A stretch of 64,000 nt of DNA from Archangiaceae bacterium (GCA_016714225.1 JADJNS010000009.1:186001-250000), one strand, 5' to 3'; positions 50,586 through 59,789 are shown, numbered from the stretch's first letter. Notes: generated by a model from the letters alone, not told the origin. Numbers and translations: made by a program.

Positions 50586-52877
50586 GTGCGTTCGGGTGGG
50601 GTGTTGTTGCTCGCGGTCTTCGTGGCGGCTCGAAGCTGGGCGCAAGACGCGCCCGATGCCGGCGAGCCGGTGCTGGCGGCCAACGCGGAAGAGGTCGACG
50701 CGGGGCCGGTCGAGGCCACCGACGCGGGTGAGGTCGCCACCGGCGCCACGGCCGAGCTGGAAGGTGAGCCCGACGAAGACGGGCTCGCCGCGGCGCTGGC
50801 CGACCCGGTGCAGTCGATCGCCGCCAACACCGCGCAGGCGGCCAGTGACGCTCCGGCCACCAGCTGGCTGATCTCGGGCGCCGACCTGCGGCGGCTCGGC
50901 ATTCAGTCGGTCGAAGAGGCGGTGCGCTACCTCGGGCACGCGATGAGCAGCTACGAGTTCAACGCCAAGGCCGGCGCGGCGTTCACCTCGCGCGGCTACA
51001 GCTCGGACCAGCTGGGCCTGCACATGGCGGTGTTCGTCGACGGCAACCAGACCGACGGCAGCGCGCTCACCACCCAGGGCGCCAGCGTGTACCTGATGCC
51101 CATCGAGCTCATCGATCACATCGAGGTGCTCATCGGCCCGGGCTCGGTGCTGTACGGCAACCACGCCATGTTGGGCGTCATCAACGTGGTGCTGCGCGGG
51201 GCCGACAGCTTGAAGGGCGTGCACGCGACCGTGCAGGTGGGCGGCGCTCCGCCCGTCGACCCGGGCGCGAAAGACCTGAGCTGGGGCGAGGTCAACGCCC
51301 GCGCCGCGGTGTACGGCGGCGCCTCGGGCACGCTGCTGGGCAAATCGGCAGAGCTCACCTGGCACCTCGGCCTGCGCTACGACCGCATGCTCGGCTACCG
51401 GGTGTGGGATCGCCGCACCGGGCTCTACGACGACCAGTTCGGTCGCGACGCGCTCGGCCGGCTCACCCTGCGCGCCCGGTGGGGCGACTGGCATTTTCTG
51501 GGGTGGGCGGGAGTGCGGCAGGGCTGGGGCTCGACCGCTACCGGTGGCACCTCGAACAGCGGCTCGTTCGAGCCGGAGTACGGGCTCGATGCCTCGCGTC
51601 ACTGGGCGGTGCGCGAGCGCGGAGACTTCATGTTCCGCGCGTACGTGACGGTGTTCGACACCCACAGCTGGTCGGAGACGTACAGCCCGCACCCCGACGA
51701 GTGCAGGCAGGCGGTCGGTGACGCCGCCTGCTACGACACGCTCGACTGGCTCACGGTGAAGCCGCACCTCGAGTCGATGTTCACGTGGGACTGGGGCCTC
51801 GACCGGCGCCACGTCACCACGGTCGGAGCACACCTGCTCGCCGACATCTCGCTGGTGAGCACGGGGTACCGCTCGTTCGACGGGCAGCGCGCGCAGTCGC
51901 CCGCTCCCGACGTCGCGCCGCTGCCCAACGCCGCGCTCTATGCGCAGCACGTGTGGCGCTTCAGCGCGGGCTCGCTCTACGTGGGGCTGCGCGGCGACGT
52001 GGGCGCGCTCGACTGGAACCTGGCGCCGCGGGTGTCGCTCAACCTGAGCCCCGCCGAGCACCTCAACGTGAAGGCCATCTTCTCGTCGGCGTTTCGAACC
52101 CCCACCATCACCGAGCGCTTTCTCGAGGTGCCGCACGTGCTGCTGGCGAACCCCGACCTGGTGCCCGAGAACGTGTACTCGGCCGAGCTCGCCGCGCAGT
52201 ACCAGGTCGGGGGGCAGACGCTGCTGCTCTCGCTGTACGCCGACTACTGGCGCAACGTGATTCGGGTGGTCGCGCAGACGGTGAACGGCGAGCTGGTGAA
52301 CCAGTTTCGCAACGTCAGCACGGTGGTGAGCGCCGGAGTCAACGCGGCGTGGAAGGGGCGCCAGGGGCCGTTCGACTGGGCGCTCTCGCTGAGCTACGCG
52401 CCGGGCCGCTACCTGCTCAACCCGGCAGAGCTCGCCACGCTCAAGGTGCTGCAGTCGAGCCTCGACACCCTGGGGCGGCCGGCCTTTGGAGAGACCCTGC
52501 TGCCGGTGGAAGGGGGCAGCGACTTCTACGCCACCGCGCACGCCACGTGGGCGGTGACCGGCTGGCTCGCGGTCACCGTAGCGGCGAACGTGAACTCTCC
52601 TCGACTGCGCTACTACGCGCTCACCGCGCAGCCGGTGGCTGACCTGGGCGCCTGGCTGCCGTGGTCGCTCGACACCCGCACCGCCGTCGAGGTGCAGGCG
52701 TCGAAGCACGTGCAGCTGCGGCTCATCTATACCGGCCGCACGTTCACCACCGGCCCCACCTTTCCACCCCAGCTGCTCGACAACTTCGAGCTGCCGCAGC
52801 CGAACGGCACCCTGGGCCTGCACCTGAACCCGGTGCCCAACCACGCGCTCATGGCGGAAGTGAGCGTGCACCTGTGA
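50586..52877 (+). CDS. TonB-dependent outer-membrane receptor
   Basis: A 763-aa protein starting at GTG. A signal peptide (SGGVLLLAVFVAARSWAQ) precedes an acidic low-complexity linker, then the plug domain (TSWLISGADLRRLGIQSVEE, LHMAVFVDGNQTDG, IDHIEVLIGPGSVLYG) and a barrel with the usual aromatic strands to the end (ALMAEVSVHL). No TonB box is certain. Receptors of this type import siderophores, cobalamin, sugars or other ligands; the ligand is not evident. The GTG of the next gene overlaps its stop, tying it to a YfiR-like periplasmic protein. Confidence 0.88.
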   Translation: MRSGGVLLLAVFVAARSWAQDAPDAGEPVLAANAEEVDAGPVEATDAGEVATGATAELEGEPDEDGLAAALADPVQSIAANTAQAASDAPATSWLISGADLRRLGIQSVEEAVRYLGHAMSSYEFNAKAGAAFTSRGYSSDQLGLHMAVFVDGNQTDGSALTTQGASVYLMPIELIDHIEVLIGPGSVLYGNHAMLGVINVVLRGADSLKGVHATVQVGGAPPVDPGAKDLSWGEVNARAAVYGGASGTLLGKSAELTWHLGLRYDRMLGYRVWDRRTGLYDDQFGRDALGRLTLRARWGDWHFLGWAGVRQGWGSTATGGTSNSGSFEPEYGLDASRHWAVRERGDFMFRAYVTVFDTHSWSETYSPHPDECRQAVGDAACYDTLDWLTVKPHLESMFTWDWGLDRRHVTTVGAHLLADISLVSTGYRSFDGQRAQSPAPDVAPLPNAALYAQHVWRFSAGSLYVGLRGDVGALDWNLAPRVSLNLSPAEHLNVKAIFSSAFRTPTITERFLEVPHVLLANPDLVPENVYSAELAAQYQVGGQTLLLSLYADYWRNVIRVVAQTVNGELVNQFRNVSTVVSAGVNAAWKGRQGPFDWALSLSYAPGRYLLNPAELATLKVLQSSLDTLGRPAFGETLLPVEGGSDFYATAHATWAVTGWLAVTVAANVNSPRLRYYALTAQPVADLGAWLPWSLDTRTAVEVQASKHVQLRLIYTGRTFTTGPTFPPQLLDNFELPQPNGTLGLHLNPVPNHALMAEVSVHL

Positions 52878-53425
52878 GGGCCCGCGGCCTCGCGGTGGTG
52901 CTGGCGCTGTTCGCCGCGGTGGCGGCCGCCGACGAGCTGCCCGCAGACGTGCAGGTGCGGGTGCTGTCGAAGGTGCTCACCTACCTGCGCAACTTCTGGC
53001 CGGCGAGCGGGCCGGCCCTGGTCTTCGTGGTGCACCCGGCCGAGGGCCAGCGGGCGCGCTTCGCCGCGGTGCTGGCGAACGAGCTCGAGGCGGCAGACGT
53101 GGGCGCCGAGCGCCGGCTCGAGGCGAAGACGGTGAAGTACGGCGGGGTGGCCGAGCTGACCGCGCGGGTGCGCGCCGAGCGGCCGCGCATCGCCTACGTC
53201 GATGCGGGGTTCGATGACGCCACCACCGAGCAGGTGTTGAGCGCGCTGGCCGACTCGGGCGTGCTGACCGTGGCGGGCAAGCCGTCGCAGGTCGCGCTCG
53301 GGGCCATCATCGGGTTCCACCTGAGCGAGGGGCAGCCGAAGCTGCTGGTCAATCGCAGCGTCGCGATTCGCGAGCGGGTCGACATCAACCCCAAGCTGCT
53401 CAAGCTCGCCGAGGTGGTGAAGTAG
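52874..53425 (+). CDS. YfiR/DUF4154-like periplasmic protein
   Basis: A 183-aa exported protein (signal peptide ending AAVAAADE) overlapping the receptor gene by 4 bases. The body matches the YfiR/DUF4154 pattern: VRVLSKVLTYLRNFWP, VFVVHPAEGQRARFAAVLAN, VLTVAGKPSQVALGAIIGFH and the terminal INPKLLKLAEVV. In Pseudomonas YfiR inhibits an inner-membrane diguanylate cyclase, and DUF4154 genes often accompany TonB receptors. No cyclase gene is adjacent here. Confidence 0.75.
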   Translation: MRARGLAVVLALFAAVAAADELPADVQVRVLSKVLTYLRNFWPASGPALVFVVHPAEGQRARFAAVLANELEAADVGAERRLEAKTVKYGGVAELTARVRAERPRIAYVDAGFDDATTEQVLSALADSGVLTVAGKPSQVALGAIIGFHLSEGQPKLLVNRSVAIRERVDINPKLLKLAEVVK

Positions 53426-53434
53426 GGGCGAGCG

Positions 53435-53534
53435 TCAGAAGCTCGGGCTTCGGGCTTCGGGCTTCGGGCTTCGACCTGCCGGGGCCGGGCTCGCATTCCG
53501 GGCGCGGGCGCGGGCGCGGGCGCGTTGCGCTCGA
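53435..53534 (-). repeat. Dispersed intergenic repeat, copy B (inverted relative to copy A at 14375-14487)
   Basis: On the minus strand this reads TCGAGCGC, GCGCCC hexamers, GAATGCGAGCCCGG, then four perfect GAAGCCC-type heptamers and GCTTCTG, the same order as copy A. It fills most of the 164-base gap between the convergent yfiR-like and kinase genes, where it might act as a bidirectional terminator. Confidence 0.7.
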
Positions 53535-53589
53535 CGATGACTGCGTCGTGCTTCAGTCGAGCCCGGTGCGTTGACGCGGAGAGGGCGGG

Positions 53590-56500
53590 TCAGCTGGCTT
53601 GCGCGAACGCCCACTGGGTGAACAGCCCAACCAGGTCGGCGCTGAAGCGGGCCTTCAGGCGCCCGTTCATCTGCTCGAGCGCTTGCGCCACGGTCAGGCC
53701 GTTGCCGGCGGCGAGCGCGTCGTAGCTCTTCGCCAGCGCGTGAATCGAGGCGAGCAGGCCGGGGCCCCTGCCGTGGGGGTCGGCGGGCAGGCCCGCCTCG
53801 ATGGCCGCCACCGCCGAGGCGGTGCCGAGGCGGTTGAGCCGGTTGGTGAGCAACAGGCCTGCGGCGTGAAAGCGCTGGTCTTCGTGGGTCGGCTCGCCCG
53901 GCTGCGGCCGGCGCTCGGCCGGGCCCACCGCCTCGGTGAGGCCCAGCATCAGCGACAGCTCGCACAGCTCGCGCAGCGCCGAGCGCGGCAGCCCCAGGTC
54001 GAACGCGAACGCCATGCCCAGGGCGGCGGTGTTCACCGCGTGCACCAGCGTGCCGGTGTCGCCCGGCGACCAGCGCTGTACGCCCATGAACTGCACCCGA
54101 CCGTCGAAGACCAGCCGCGCCCACTCGTCGAGCAGCGGGTCGACCGCGCCCACCTCGAGCGCGCGGCCGCCGCGCAGCCCATCGCGCTGGCCGTGCAGCC
54201 AGCGCACCAGGGCGGCGAAGACCTCTTTTGCGCGCGCGGTGGGGTCGGCCGGAGCCGACGGCTCGCTCACCGGGGTGAGCAGCTGACCCTCGAAGTTGAT
54301 GGCCTTGAGGTGCGGCAGGCGCTCGTGGCGGCCGTCAGAGTCGAAGGCGCGCAAGAAGAACGCGCGGAACTCGGCCAGCGGCAGCATCGCCTCGAGCTCG
54401 AAGCCCTTGAGGTCGCGCGCCTGCAGCGCGGCGATGACGTTCTGGGCCACCTCGGCCTGCAGCAGCGGAAAGGTGATGGGCGTGCCGTTCAGGGTCGGCG
54501 CGGTGTCGACGCTGAAGTGCACCCGACCGTCTTGGGTGAGCAGGGCCCGCAAGGCCTCGCGGAACTGGGCAAGCGCGTCGTCGAGCAGGCCCGTGCCCAG
54601 GTCGACCGTGGTCGAGGCGCGCGCCAGCAGCACCAGGTCGAGGCAGATGCGCGCGATGACCTGCACGCGCCGGTCGCCGACCGCCTTCTGCTCGAAGATG
54701 GGCACCTCTTTCGACAGCGCGCGGCTGCCGCTCAGCGCCGCGCGCACCGCCGCGTGCACCTCGTCGCCCTGACCCCTGTCGTTCAGGGTGCGCTCGAGCA
54801 GCGCGCGGGCAGGCTCGGTGCCGGCGCGCGCCAGGCCCTCGATGAGGCTCAGCTTCTGGTCGAGCACCTTCTTCTTGTTGAGCAGCGAGGGCTTCTGGCC
54901 CAGCACCGCGTCGAAGTCGGCCTGGGCCGCGTCGGCACCGCACTGCAACAGCGCCGCCCAGAAGCGGGCGCGCTCGGGAGCGGGGCGGCCCTCGAAGGCG
55001 GGCTCACGCATCAGCCGCTGCAGCAGCGCGCAGCCCCTGGCGCCGCCCAGCTCGCCGGTGAGCTCGATGGCGCGGCGGCGCACCTCGTCGGTCTTGTCGC
55101 CCATGCCGGCCTCGAGCAGCGGGAGAGCCTCGCTGGCGCGGGCCCTGGCCCGGCCGGTCATCATCTCGATCTGAATCGCCGCGTCGCGCCGGGCGATCAG
55201 CGCGGTGAACACCCGCGCGCGCTCGGCGATCTGGCTGCGCTCGAGGGCGAAGCAGAGCGCGGCGATGTTCTTGAGCCTGGCAGACCCCGACTCGAGGCGC
55301 TGGGTGACCAGGCCGGGGTCTTGGGGCAGCGCGTAGGCGAGCGCCTCGGCGAACAGGTCTTGCGCGGGGCCGGCGTCGCTGCTCTCGAGCGCTTCGACCA
55401 GCATCGCGCCCGCGCTGGGGCCGAGCCGGGCGAGCCACGACTTGAGCCCCGCGGTGTCGGCGGGCAGCCCCGAGCGCAGCCGCTCGATCAGCCAGGCGAT
55501 GCGCATCGGGTTGTGCAGCTCGCGCATCACCAGCTCGGCGAAGTGGCGCTCGCGGCCGGGCCGCGCCTGGGCGCGATCGACGATGCGCACGATCGCCTGG
55601 TGGTCGTCGGCGAGCACGGCCGCGTCGATGACTCCGCCCAGCGCCTCGCTCACCGACCAGGGAATGGTGCGCGAGAAGTCGGCGAGCCGGCCGATCACCG
55701 CCGGCAGCTTGCGCAAGAGGAAGGTCGAGCGGTCGGAGCGCAGCCCGTCGCGCAGCACCTGCCTGATCGGCTCGGAGGCGATGGGGTTGGGCCGGTAGCG
55801 GCGCACCTGCGAGGCCGCGTTCTCGGCCGCGGCCGGCGCCAGGGCGGGCAGGCTCGGGCGCGGGGCCGGCGGCGGCGCGACCGGCGCGGCGGGAGCCGTG
55901 GGCAGCACCGGGCGGCCCGGCGTGATGGGCACCTCGGGCGTGGCGGGCCGGGGCAGCGGGGCGACTCCACCGAGCATCGCCGGCATCAGCTCGGGCGCGG
56001 TGGGCGGCTCGGGCGGCAGCTCGGGCGGCAGCGCGGCAGGAGCAGGGAAGGTGGGCCGACGCATGCGCGGGTTGGTGCGCGCGGCCTCGGTCATCAGCGC
56101 GTCGATGACGCCGGCGTCACCCGCCGGGCGCGCCTCGCTGCGCGCGCTCGGCTCGCCGGTGGCGTTCGACGGCGAGCGCGAGCCGGGGTCAGACGGCTCG
56201 CTGCCCGAGCCGGAGTTGGGCTGCGAGGTCTGGCCGGGGCGGCCCGACGCGTCGGGGTTGGCGGCCTGGTAGGCGGTGACCAGCGCGGCGATCTGCGAGG
56301 TGGTGACCGGCTGGCCCTCGTGCGCGATGTAGGTCTCGAGCGCGTCGCGCAGCTCGGCGCAGCTCTGAAAGCGCTTCGCCGGGTCTTTGTTCATCGCCTT
56401 GCTGACGATGTCGAGCAGGTTGTCGGGCAGGTCGAGCCGGTGCTTGAGCAGCGGGGTGGGCTCGTCTTGCAGAATGGCGGTGATCAGCGCCACGTCGGTG

Positions 56501-57147
56501 GCCTGCCCGTAGGGGCGCTTACCGCTGAGCGACTGGTAGAGCACCACCCCCAGCGCGTAGATGTCGACGCGGTGATCGATGTGCCCGCCGCGAATCTGCT
56601 CGGGCGGCATGTACGCGATTTTCCCCTTGAGCGAGCCGACCTTCGAGCGGTTGTCTTCGGCAGAGCTCTTCGCCACGCCGAAGTCGAGCATCTTCACGCC
56701 GCCGATGCGCGACAGCATGATGTTCTCGGGGCTGACGTCGCGGTGCACCAGGCGGGTGACCTCGCTGTCACCGGGCGCTACGAACTCGTGGGCGTAGGCC
56801 AGGCCCTCGCAGGCCAGGGCGATGATCTTCGCGGCCAGCGGGGGCGCGAGCGGGTGGCCCGAGCGAATCGCCCAGCGCAAGACCTGCCGCAGGTTCGCGC
56901 CGTCGACGTACTCCATGGTGAGGAAGTACGAGCCCTCGACTTCTCCGAAGTCGAAGACGTGCACGATGTTGGGGTGGTCGAGCTGCGCCGCCAGCCGCGC
57001 CTCGGAGAGAAACATCTTCACGTAGACGTCGTTGTCCGAGAGCGAGGGGAGAATTCGCTTCAGCACCACCAGCTTCTCGAAGCCGCCCGGGCCGGCCACC
57101 TTGGCGAGGTACACCTCGGCCATGCCTCCGGTGGCCAGCTTCCGCAC
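53590..57147 (-). CDS. Serine/threonine protein kinase with HEAT-like repeats and degenerate HD-GYP C-terminal domain
   Basis: From GTG 57147 this is 1185 aa. The kinase domain has the Gly loop ATGGMAEVYLAK, Lys30 in VVLKRI, HRDVSPENIM (Asp137), DFGVAK (Asp155) and MPPEQ. A Pro-rich linker spans about 290-450. Residues of about 480-800 are helical repeats of HEAT type (FAELVMRELHNPMRIAWLIE, VRRRAIELTGELGGARGCAL). The last about 300 residues resemble an HD-GYP domain (LVHAVNTAALGMAF, SIHALAKSYDAL, LTVAQALEQM) but without the HD and GYP residues. Homology starts upstream of the GTG at an in-frame GRYTVV (CTG at 57174), so the true start may be non-canonical. A cytosolic signalling scaffold is likely. 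Confidence 0.85.
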   Translation of the reverse strand: MRKLATGGMAEVYLAKVAGPGGFEKLVVLKRILPSLSDNDVYVKMFLSEARLAAQLDHPNIVHVFDFGEVEGSYFLTMEYVDGANLRQVLRWAIRSGHPLAPPLAAKIIALACEGLAYAHEFVAPGDSEVTRLVHRDVSPENIMLSRIGGVKMLDFGVAKSSAEDNRSKVGSLKGKIAYMPPEQIRGGHIDHRVDIYALGVVLYQSLSGKRPYGQATDVALITAILQDEPTPLLKHRLDLPDNLLDIVSKAMNKDPAKRFQSCAELRDALETYIAHEGQPVTTSQIAALVTAYQAANPDASGRPGQTSQPNSGSGSEPSDPGSRSPSNATGEPSARSEARPAGDAGVIDALMTEAARTNPRMRRPTFPAPAALPPELPPEPPTAPELMPAMLGGVAPLPRPATPEVPITPGRPVLPTAPAAPVAPPPAPRPSLPALAPAAAENAASQVRRYRPNPIASEPIRQVLRDGLRSDRSTFLLRKLPAVIGRLADFSRTIPWSVSEALGGVIDAAVLADDHQAIVRIVDRAQARPGRERHFAELVMRELHNPMRIAWLIERLRSGLPADTAGLKSWLARLGPSAGAMLVEALESSDAGPAQDLFAEALAYALPQDPGLVTQRLESGSARLKNIAALCFALERSQIAERARVFTALIARRDAAIQIEMMTGRARARASEALPLLEAGMGDKTDEVRRRAIELTGELGGARGCALLQRLMREPAFEGRPAPERARFWAALLQCGADAAQADFDAVLGQKPSLLNKKKVLDQKLSLIEGLARAGTEPARALLERTLNDRGQGDEVHAAVRAALSGSRALSKEVPIFEQKAVGDRRVQVIARICLDLVLLARASTTVDLGTGLLDDALAQFREALRALLTQDGRVHFSVDTAPTLNGTPITFPLLQAEVAQNVIAALQARDLKGFELEAMLPLAEFRAFFLRAFDSDGRHERLPHLKAINFEGQLLTPVSEPSAPADPTARAKEVFAALVRWLHGQRDGLRGGRALEVGAVDPLLDEWARLVFDGRVQFMGVQRWSPGDTGTLVHAVNTAALGMAFAFDLGLPRSALRELCELSLMLGLTEAVGPAERRPQPGEPTHEDQRFHAAGLLLTNRLNRLGTASAVAAIEAGLPADPHGRGPGLLASIHALAKSYDALAAGNGLTVAQALEQMNGRLKARFSADLVGLFTQWAFAQAS

Positions 57148-57187
57148 GACCGTGTAGCGACCGATGGTGACCAGACCGTCGGGTTGC

Positions 57188-57922
57188 TTACCTACGAATT
57201 CCCCGCAGCTCCAGCCGAACGTAGTCGAGCGTGAAATCGGGGGCCGAGGCCTTCACCACCTCGTCGAGGTAACTTGGGGCCCGCTCGCCGATCATCGCGA
57301 CCACCGTGCGCAGGGTCACGTGCTCGATGAAGGTGCGAAAGCTCGCCGCGTCGGCGAAGGGGGTGGGGGCGTCTTTGAGCCAGGCGCGTGGCCCTTCGAA
57401 GCCTGCTCGGGTCAGGCGCTCGACCGACGCCTCGGCGGTGGCGAAGTGGGTGGGGTAGGGCACGTCGCCCAGCCCCAGCACCTTCATCGCCAGGGTGAGG
57501 TGCCGCTGCAGGTTGCCGAAGCCGCCGCACTGCGCGTGCAGGCGGCCGTGAGGCTTCAGCGCGCGGTGGAGCCCGCGGAAGAGGGCGTCGTGGTCCATCA
57601 CCCAGTGAAAGGTGGCGGTGCTGAACACCACGTCGGCGACCGGGCCCAGCTCGAGGTTGGCCAGGTCGGCCTGGAGAAAAGTGACCCGCGGGTCGGTCAG
57701 CCCGGCGCGGGCCTTGGCCAGCATCGCGTCGCTCTGGTCGAGGGCGATGACCTTGCCGCGCGGCAGGCGCTCGAGCAGCCGGGCGGTGAGCCGGCCGGTG
57801 CCGCAGCCGGCGTCGATGACCGTCTCGTCGCCCTTCAGCTCGAGGCCTTCGAGCACCTCGAGGCCCCAGCGAAACTGCGGCTCGGAGATCTGGTGGTAGA
57901 CCTGCGCGTCCCAATCGCTCAT
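57188..57922 (-). CDS. Class I SAM-dependent methyltransferase
   Basis: A 244-aa enzyme with SAM motif I VIDAGCGTGRLTARLLERLP, motif II VIALDQSDAML, LQADLANLELG and VVFSTATFHWV, close in form to trans-aconitate 2-methyltransferase or BioC-type proteins. Substrate unknown. It is upstream of the kinase gene on the same strand; its TAA lies 14 bases before the CTG proposed as kinase start, so the two are probably cotranscribed. Confidence 0.85.
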   Translation of the reverse strand: MSDWDAQVYHQISEPQFRWGLEVLEGLELKGDETVIDAGCGTGRLTARLLERLPRGKVIALDQSDAMLAKARAGLTDPRVTFLQADLANLELGPVADVVFSTATFHWVMDHDALFRGLHRALKPHGRLHAQCGGFGNLQRHLTLAMKVLGLGDVPYPTHFATAEASVERLTRAGFEGPRAWLKDAPTPFADAASFRTFIEHVTLRTVVAMIGERAPSYLDEVVKASAPDFTLDYVRLELRGIRR

Positions 57923-57965
57923 GGGCGATGAATGCGCCCTTGCGGCCCCCGCTGTCGAGGCGTTT

Positions 57966-58436
57966 TCAGCGCGGCACCCAGACACCCAGCAGCTCGCCCG
58001 AAAGCACCGCTTCTCCGTCGGCGTAGAGCTTCTGGCCGAAGCCCTTCACCGCGGCGGTGGTGGCGGTGAGCACCACCGCGCCGGGAGGCGCGCGCGCGCT
58101 GTCTGCGAGCGGCAGGCGGGTGAAGCCCTGGCTCAGGGCGCCGAGAAAGCTGTCGGCGCGGCCGTCGAGGTCGAGCTCGCGCAGCCAGCCCCACACCGCG
58201 CGAATGCCGTCGCCGCGCGCCGGCCGGCCGCCGGCCGCGTGCGAGGCCTTGCGGAGCAGCGCCATCATCTTCTGGCGGCTCTTTCTCGAGAGGGGCACCT
58301 TGAGGGCCGGGGCGGCCGAGGTCGGGTCGGGGCTCAGCCGGGCTTCGCGCGCGCGGGTCAGGCGGTCGAGCGCGTGGGAGAGCGCCCGGCGCATCTGAGT
58401 CGGCATCGGGTCGTTCGCGGCGGCTGGGCTCTTCAT
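57966..58436 (-). CDS. Hypothetical protein
   Basis: A 156-aa protein starting at ATG 58436. The first half is basic and helical (QMRRALSHALDRLTRAREAR, LSRKSRQKMMALLRKASH), and the second half has a possible beta domain (GAVVLTATTAAVKGFGQKLY, GEAVLSGELLGVWVPR). No signal peptide, membrane helix or known motif is seen. It lies 43 bases upstream of the methyltransferase gene on the same strand. Confidence 0.5.
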   Translation of the reverse strand: MKSPAAANDPMPTQMRRALSHALDRLTRAREARLSPDPTSAAPALKVPLSRKSRQKMMALLRKASHAAGGRPARGDGIRAVWGWLRELDLDGRADSFLGALSQGFTRLPLADSARAPPGAVVLTATTAAVKGFGQKLYADGEAVLSGELLGVWVPR

Positions 58437-58592
58437 GCGGGCGAGGCATGAGCAAGGCGCCTGCCACCGAAGGCCGCGCAGCAATCGCAGGGTTGCGAGG
58501 CCGGGCGCTGTCTCGTCGAATGACCTGTGCACCTGAAGCGACAGCTTTCGGGGGTTGGCACGCGCAGGGGAAAGGGTTACGGCATCGCCACC

Positions 58593-59789
58593 ATGAAGGT
58601 GCTCCTGCTCGAGAACATTCACGCCGTCGGTCACGCGCTGCTCGAGGCCGAGGGCTTCGAGGTCGAACGCGCCGACGGGGCCCTCAAAGAAGAAGAGCTG
58701 GTGGCGCGCATCGGCGACTTCGACCTGGTGGGCATTCGCAGCAAGACCAAGATCACCCCGCGGGTGCTCGAGGCGGCGAAGCGGCTGATCGGCGTGGGCG
58801 CGTTCTGCATCGGCACCAACCAGATCGCGCTCAGCGCGGCGGTGAAGCGCGGGGTGTGCGTGTTCAACGCGCCGTTCTCGAACACCCGCAGCGTGGCCGA
58901 GCTGGTGCTGGCCGAGATCGTGATGCTGTCGCGGCAGCTGGGTGACCGCTCGCGCGAGGTGCACGCCGGAGCGTGGAAGAAGGTGGCCACCGGCAGCCAC
59001 GAGGTGCGCGGCAAGACGCTGGGCATCGTGGGCTACGGGCACATCGGCACGCAGGTCGGCCTGCTCGCCGAGTTCTTCGGCATGCGGGTGGTGTACTTCG
59101 ACGTGGCGGCGCGCTTGCCGCTGGGCAACGTGAAGAGCGAGGCGACGCTCGAGAAGGTGCTCGAGCAGTCGGACTTCGTGACCCTGCACGTGCCCGAGAC
59201 TCCGCAGACGCAAGGCATGATGGGTGAGAAGCAGCTGCAGGCGATGAAGAAGGGCTCGTGCCTGCTCAACCTGAGCCGTGGCACGGTGGTCGACCTCGAC
59301 GCGCTGGCCAGCGCGCTGAAGACCGGTCACCTGGCGGGCGCCGCGGTCGACGTGTACCCGGAAGAGCCCGAGGGCAACGTGAGCTCGGGCTTCAAGTCGC
59401 CGCTGCAGGGGCTGGCGAACGTGGTGCTGACGCCGCACATCGGCGGCTCGACGCTCGAGGCCCAAGAGGCGATCGGCCGCGAGGTGGCGACCACGCTGGT
59501 GCGCTTCGTGCGGTCGGGCGCCAGCAGCGGGAGCGTGAACTTCCCTCAGGTCGAGCTGGGGCCGACCCCGGGCACCGCGCGGGTGGTGCACGTGCACCAG
59601 AACGTGCCGGGCGTGCTGCGAGACGTGAACCGCATCGTGTCGGACCAGGGCGCCAACATTCACGCCCAGGTGCTGTCGACCAGCGCCGACATCGGCTACC
59701 TCATCATGGATCTCGATCAGCCGGTCGGCGCGGCGGTCTGCGACGCGATGCGGAAGCTGCCCACCACGCTCTCGGCGCGGGCGCTGTAG
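58593..59789 (+). CDS. serA: D-3-phosphoglycerate dehydrogenase
   Basis: First enzyme of serine synthesis, oxidising 3-phosphoglycerate with NAD. The 398-aa length and ACT-type C-terminal domain (VVHVHQNVPGVLRDVNRIVS) match the Escherichia-type enzyme. Motifs are IRSKTKIT, the NAD loop GIVGYGHIGTQVG, LNLSRGTVVD (substrate Arg), and HIGGSTLEAQ (catalytic His). The C-terminal ACT domain usually gives feedback inhibition by serine. The start ATG 58593 is preceded by no good Shine-Dalgarno sequence. It diverges from the hypothetical/methyltransferase genes. Confidence 0.93.
   Translation: MKVLLLENIHAVGHALLEAEGFEVERADGALKEEELVARIGDFDLVGIRSKTKITPRVLEAAKRLIGVGAFCIGTNQIALSAAVKRGVCVFNAPFSNTRSVAELVLAEIVMLSRQLGDRSREVHAGAWKKVATGSHEVRGKTLGIVGYGHIGTQVGLLAEFFGMRVVYFDVAARLPLGNVKSEATLEKVLEQSDFVTLHVPETPQTQGMMGEKQLQAMKKGSCLLNLSRGTVVDLDALASALKTGHLAGAAVDVYPEEPEGNVSSGFKSPLQGLANVVLTPHIGGSTLEAQEAIGREVATTLVRFVRSGASSGSVNFPQVELGPTPGTARVVHVHQNVPGVLRDVNRIVSDQGANIHAQVLSTSADIGYLIMDLDQPVGAAVCDAMRKLPTTLSARAL

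Noticed and set aside
50499..52871. Long minus-strand frame opposite the TonB receptor
   Set aside because: Antisense shadow; the receptor plug and barrel motifs on the plus strand are clear.
53599..57234. Open frame of over 1200 codons antisense to the kinase gene
   Set aside because: It mirrors the kinase codons in a G+C-rich genome, is rich in Arg/Gly/Ala/His and shows no domain; the kinase on the other strand is unmistakable.
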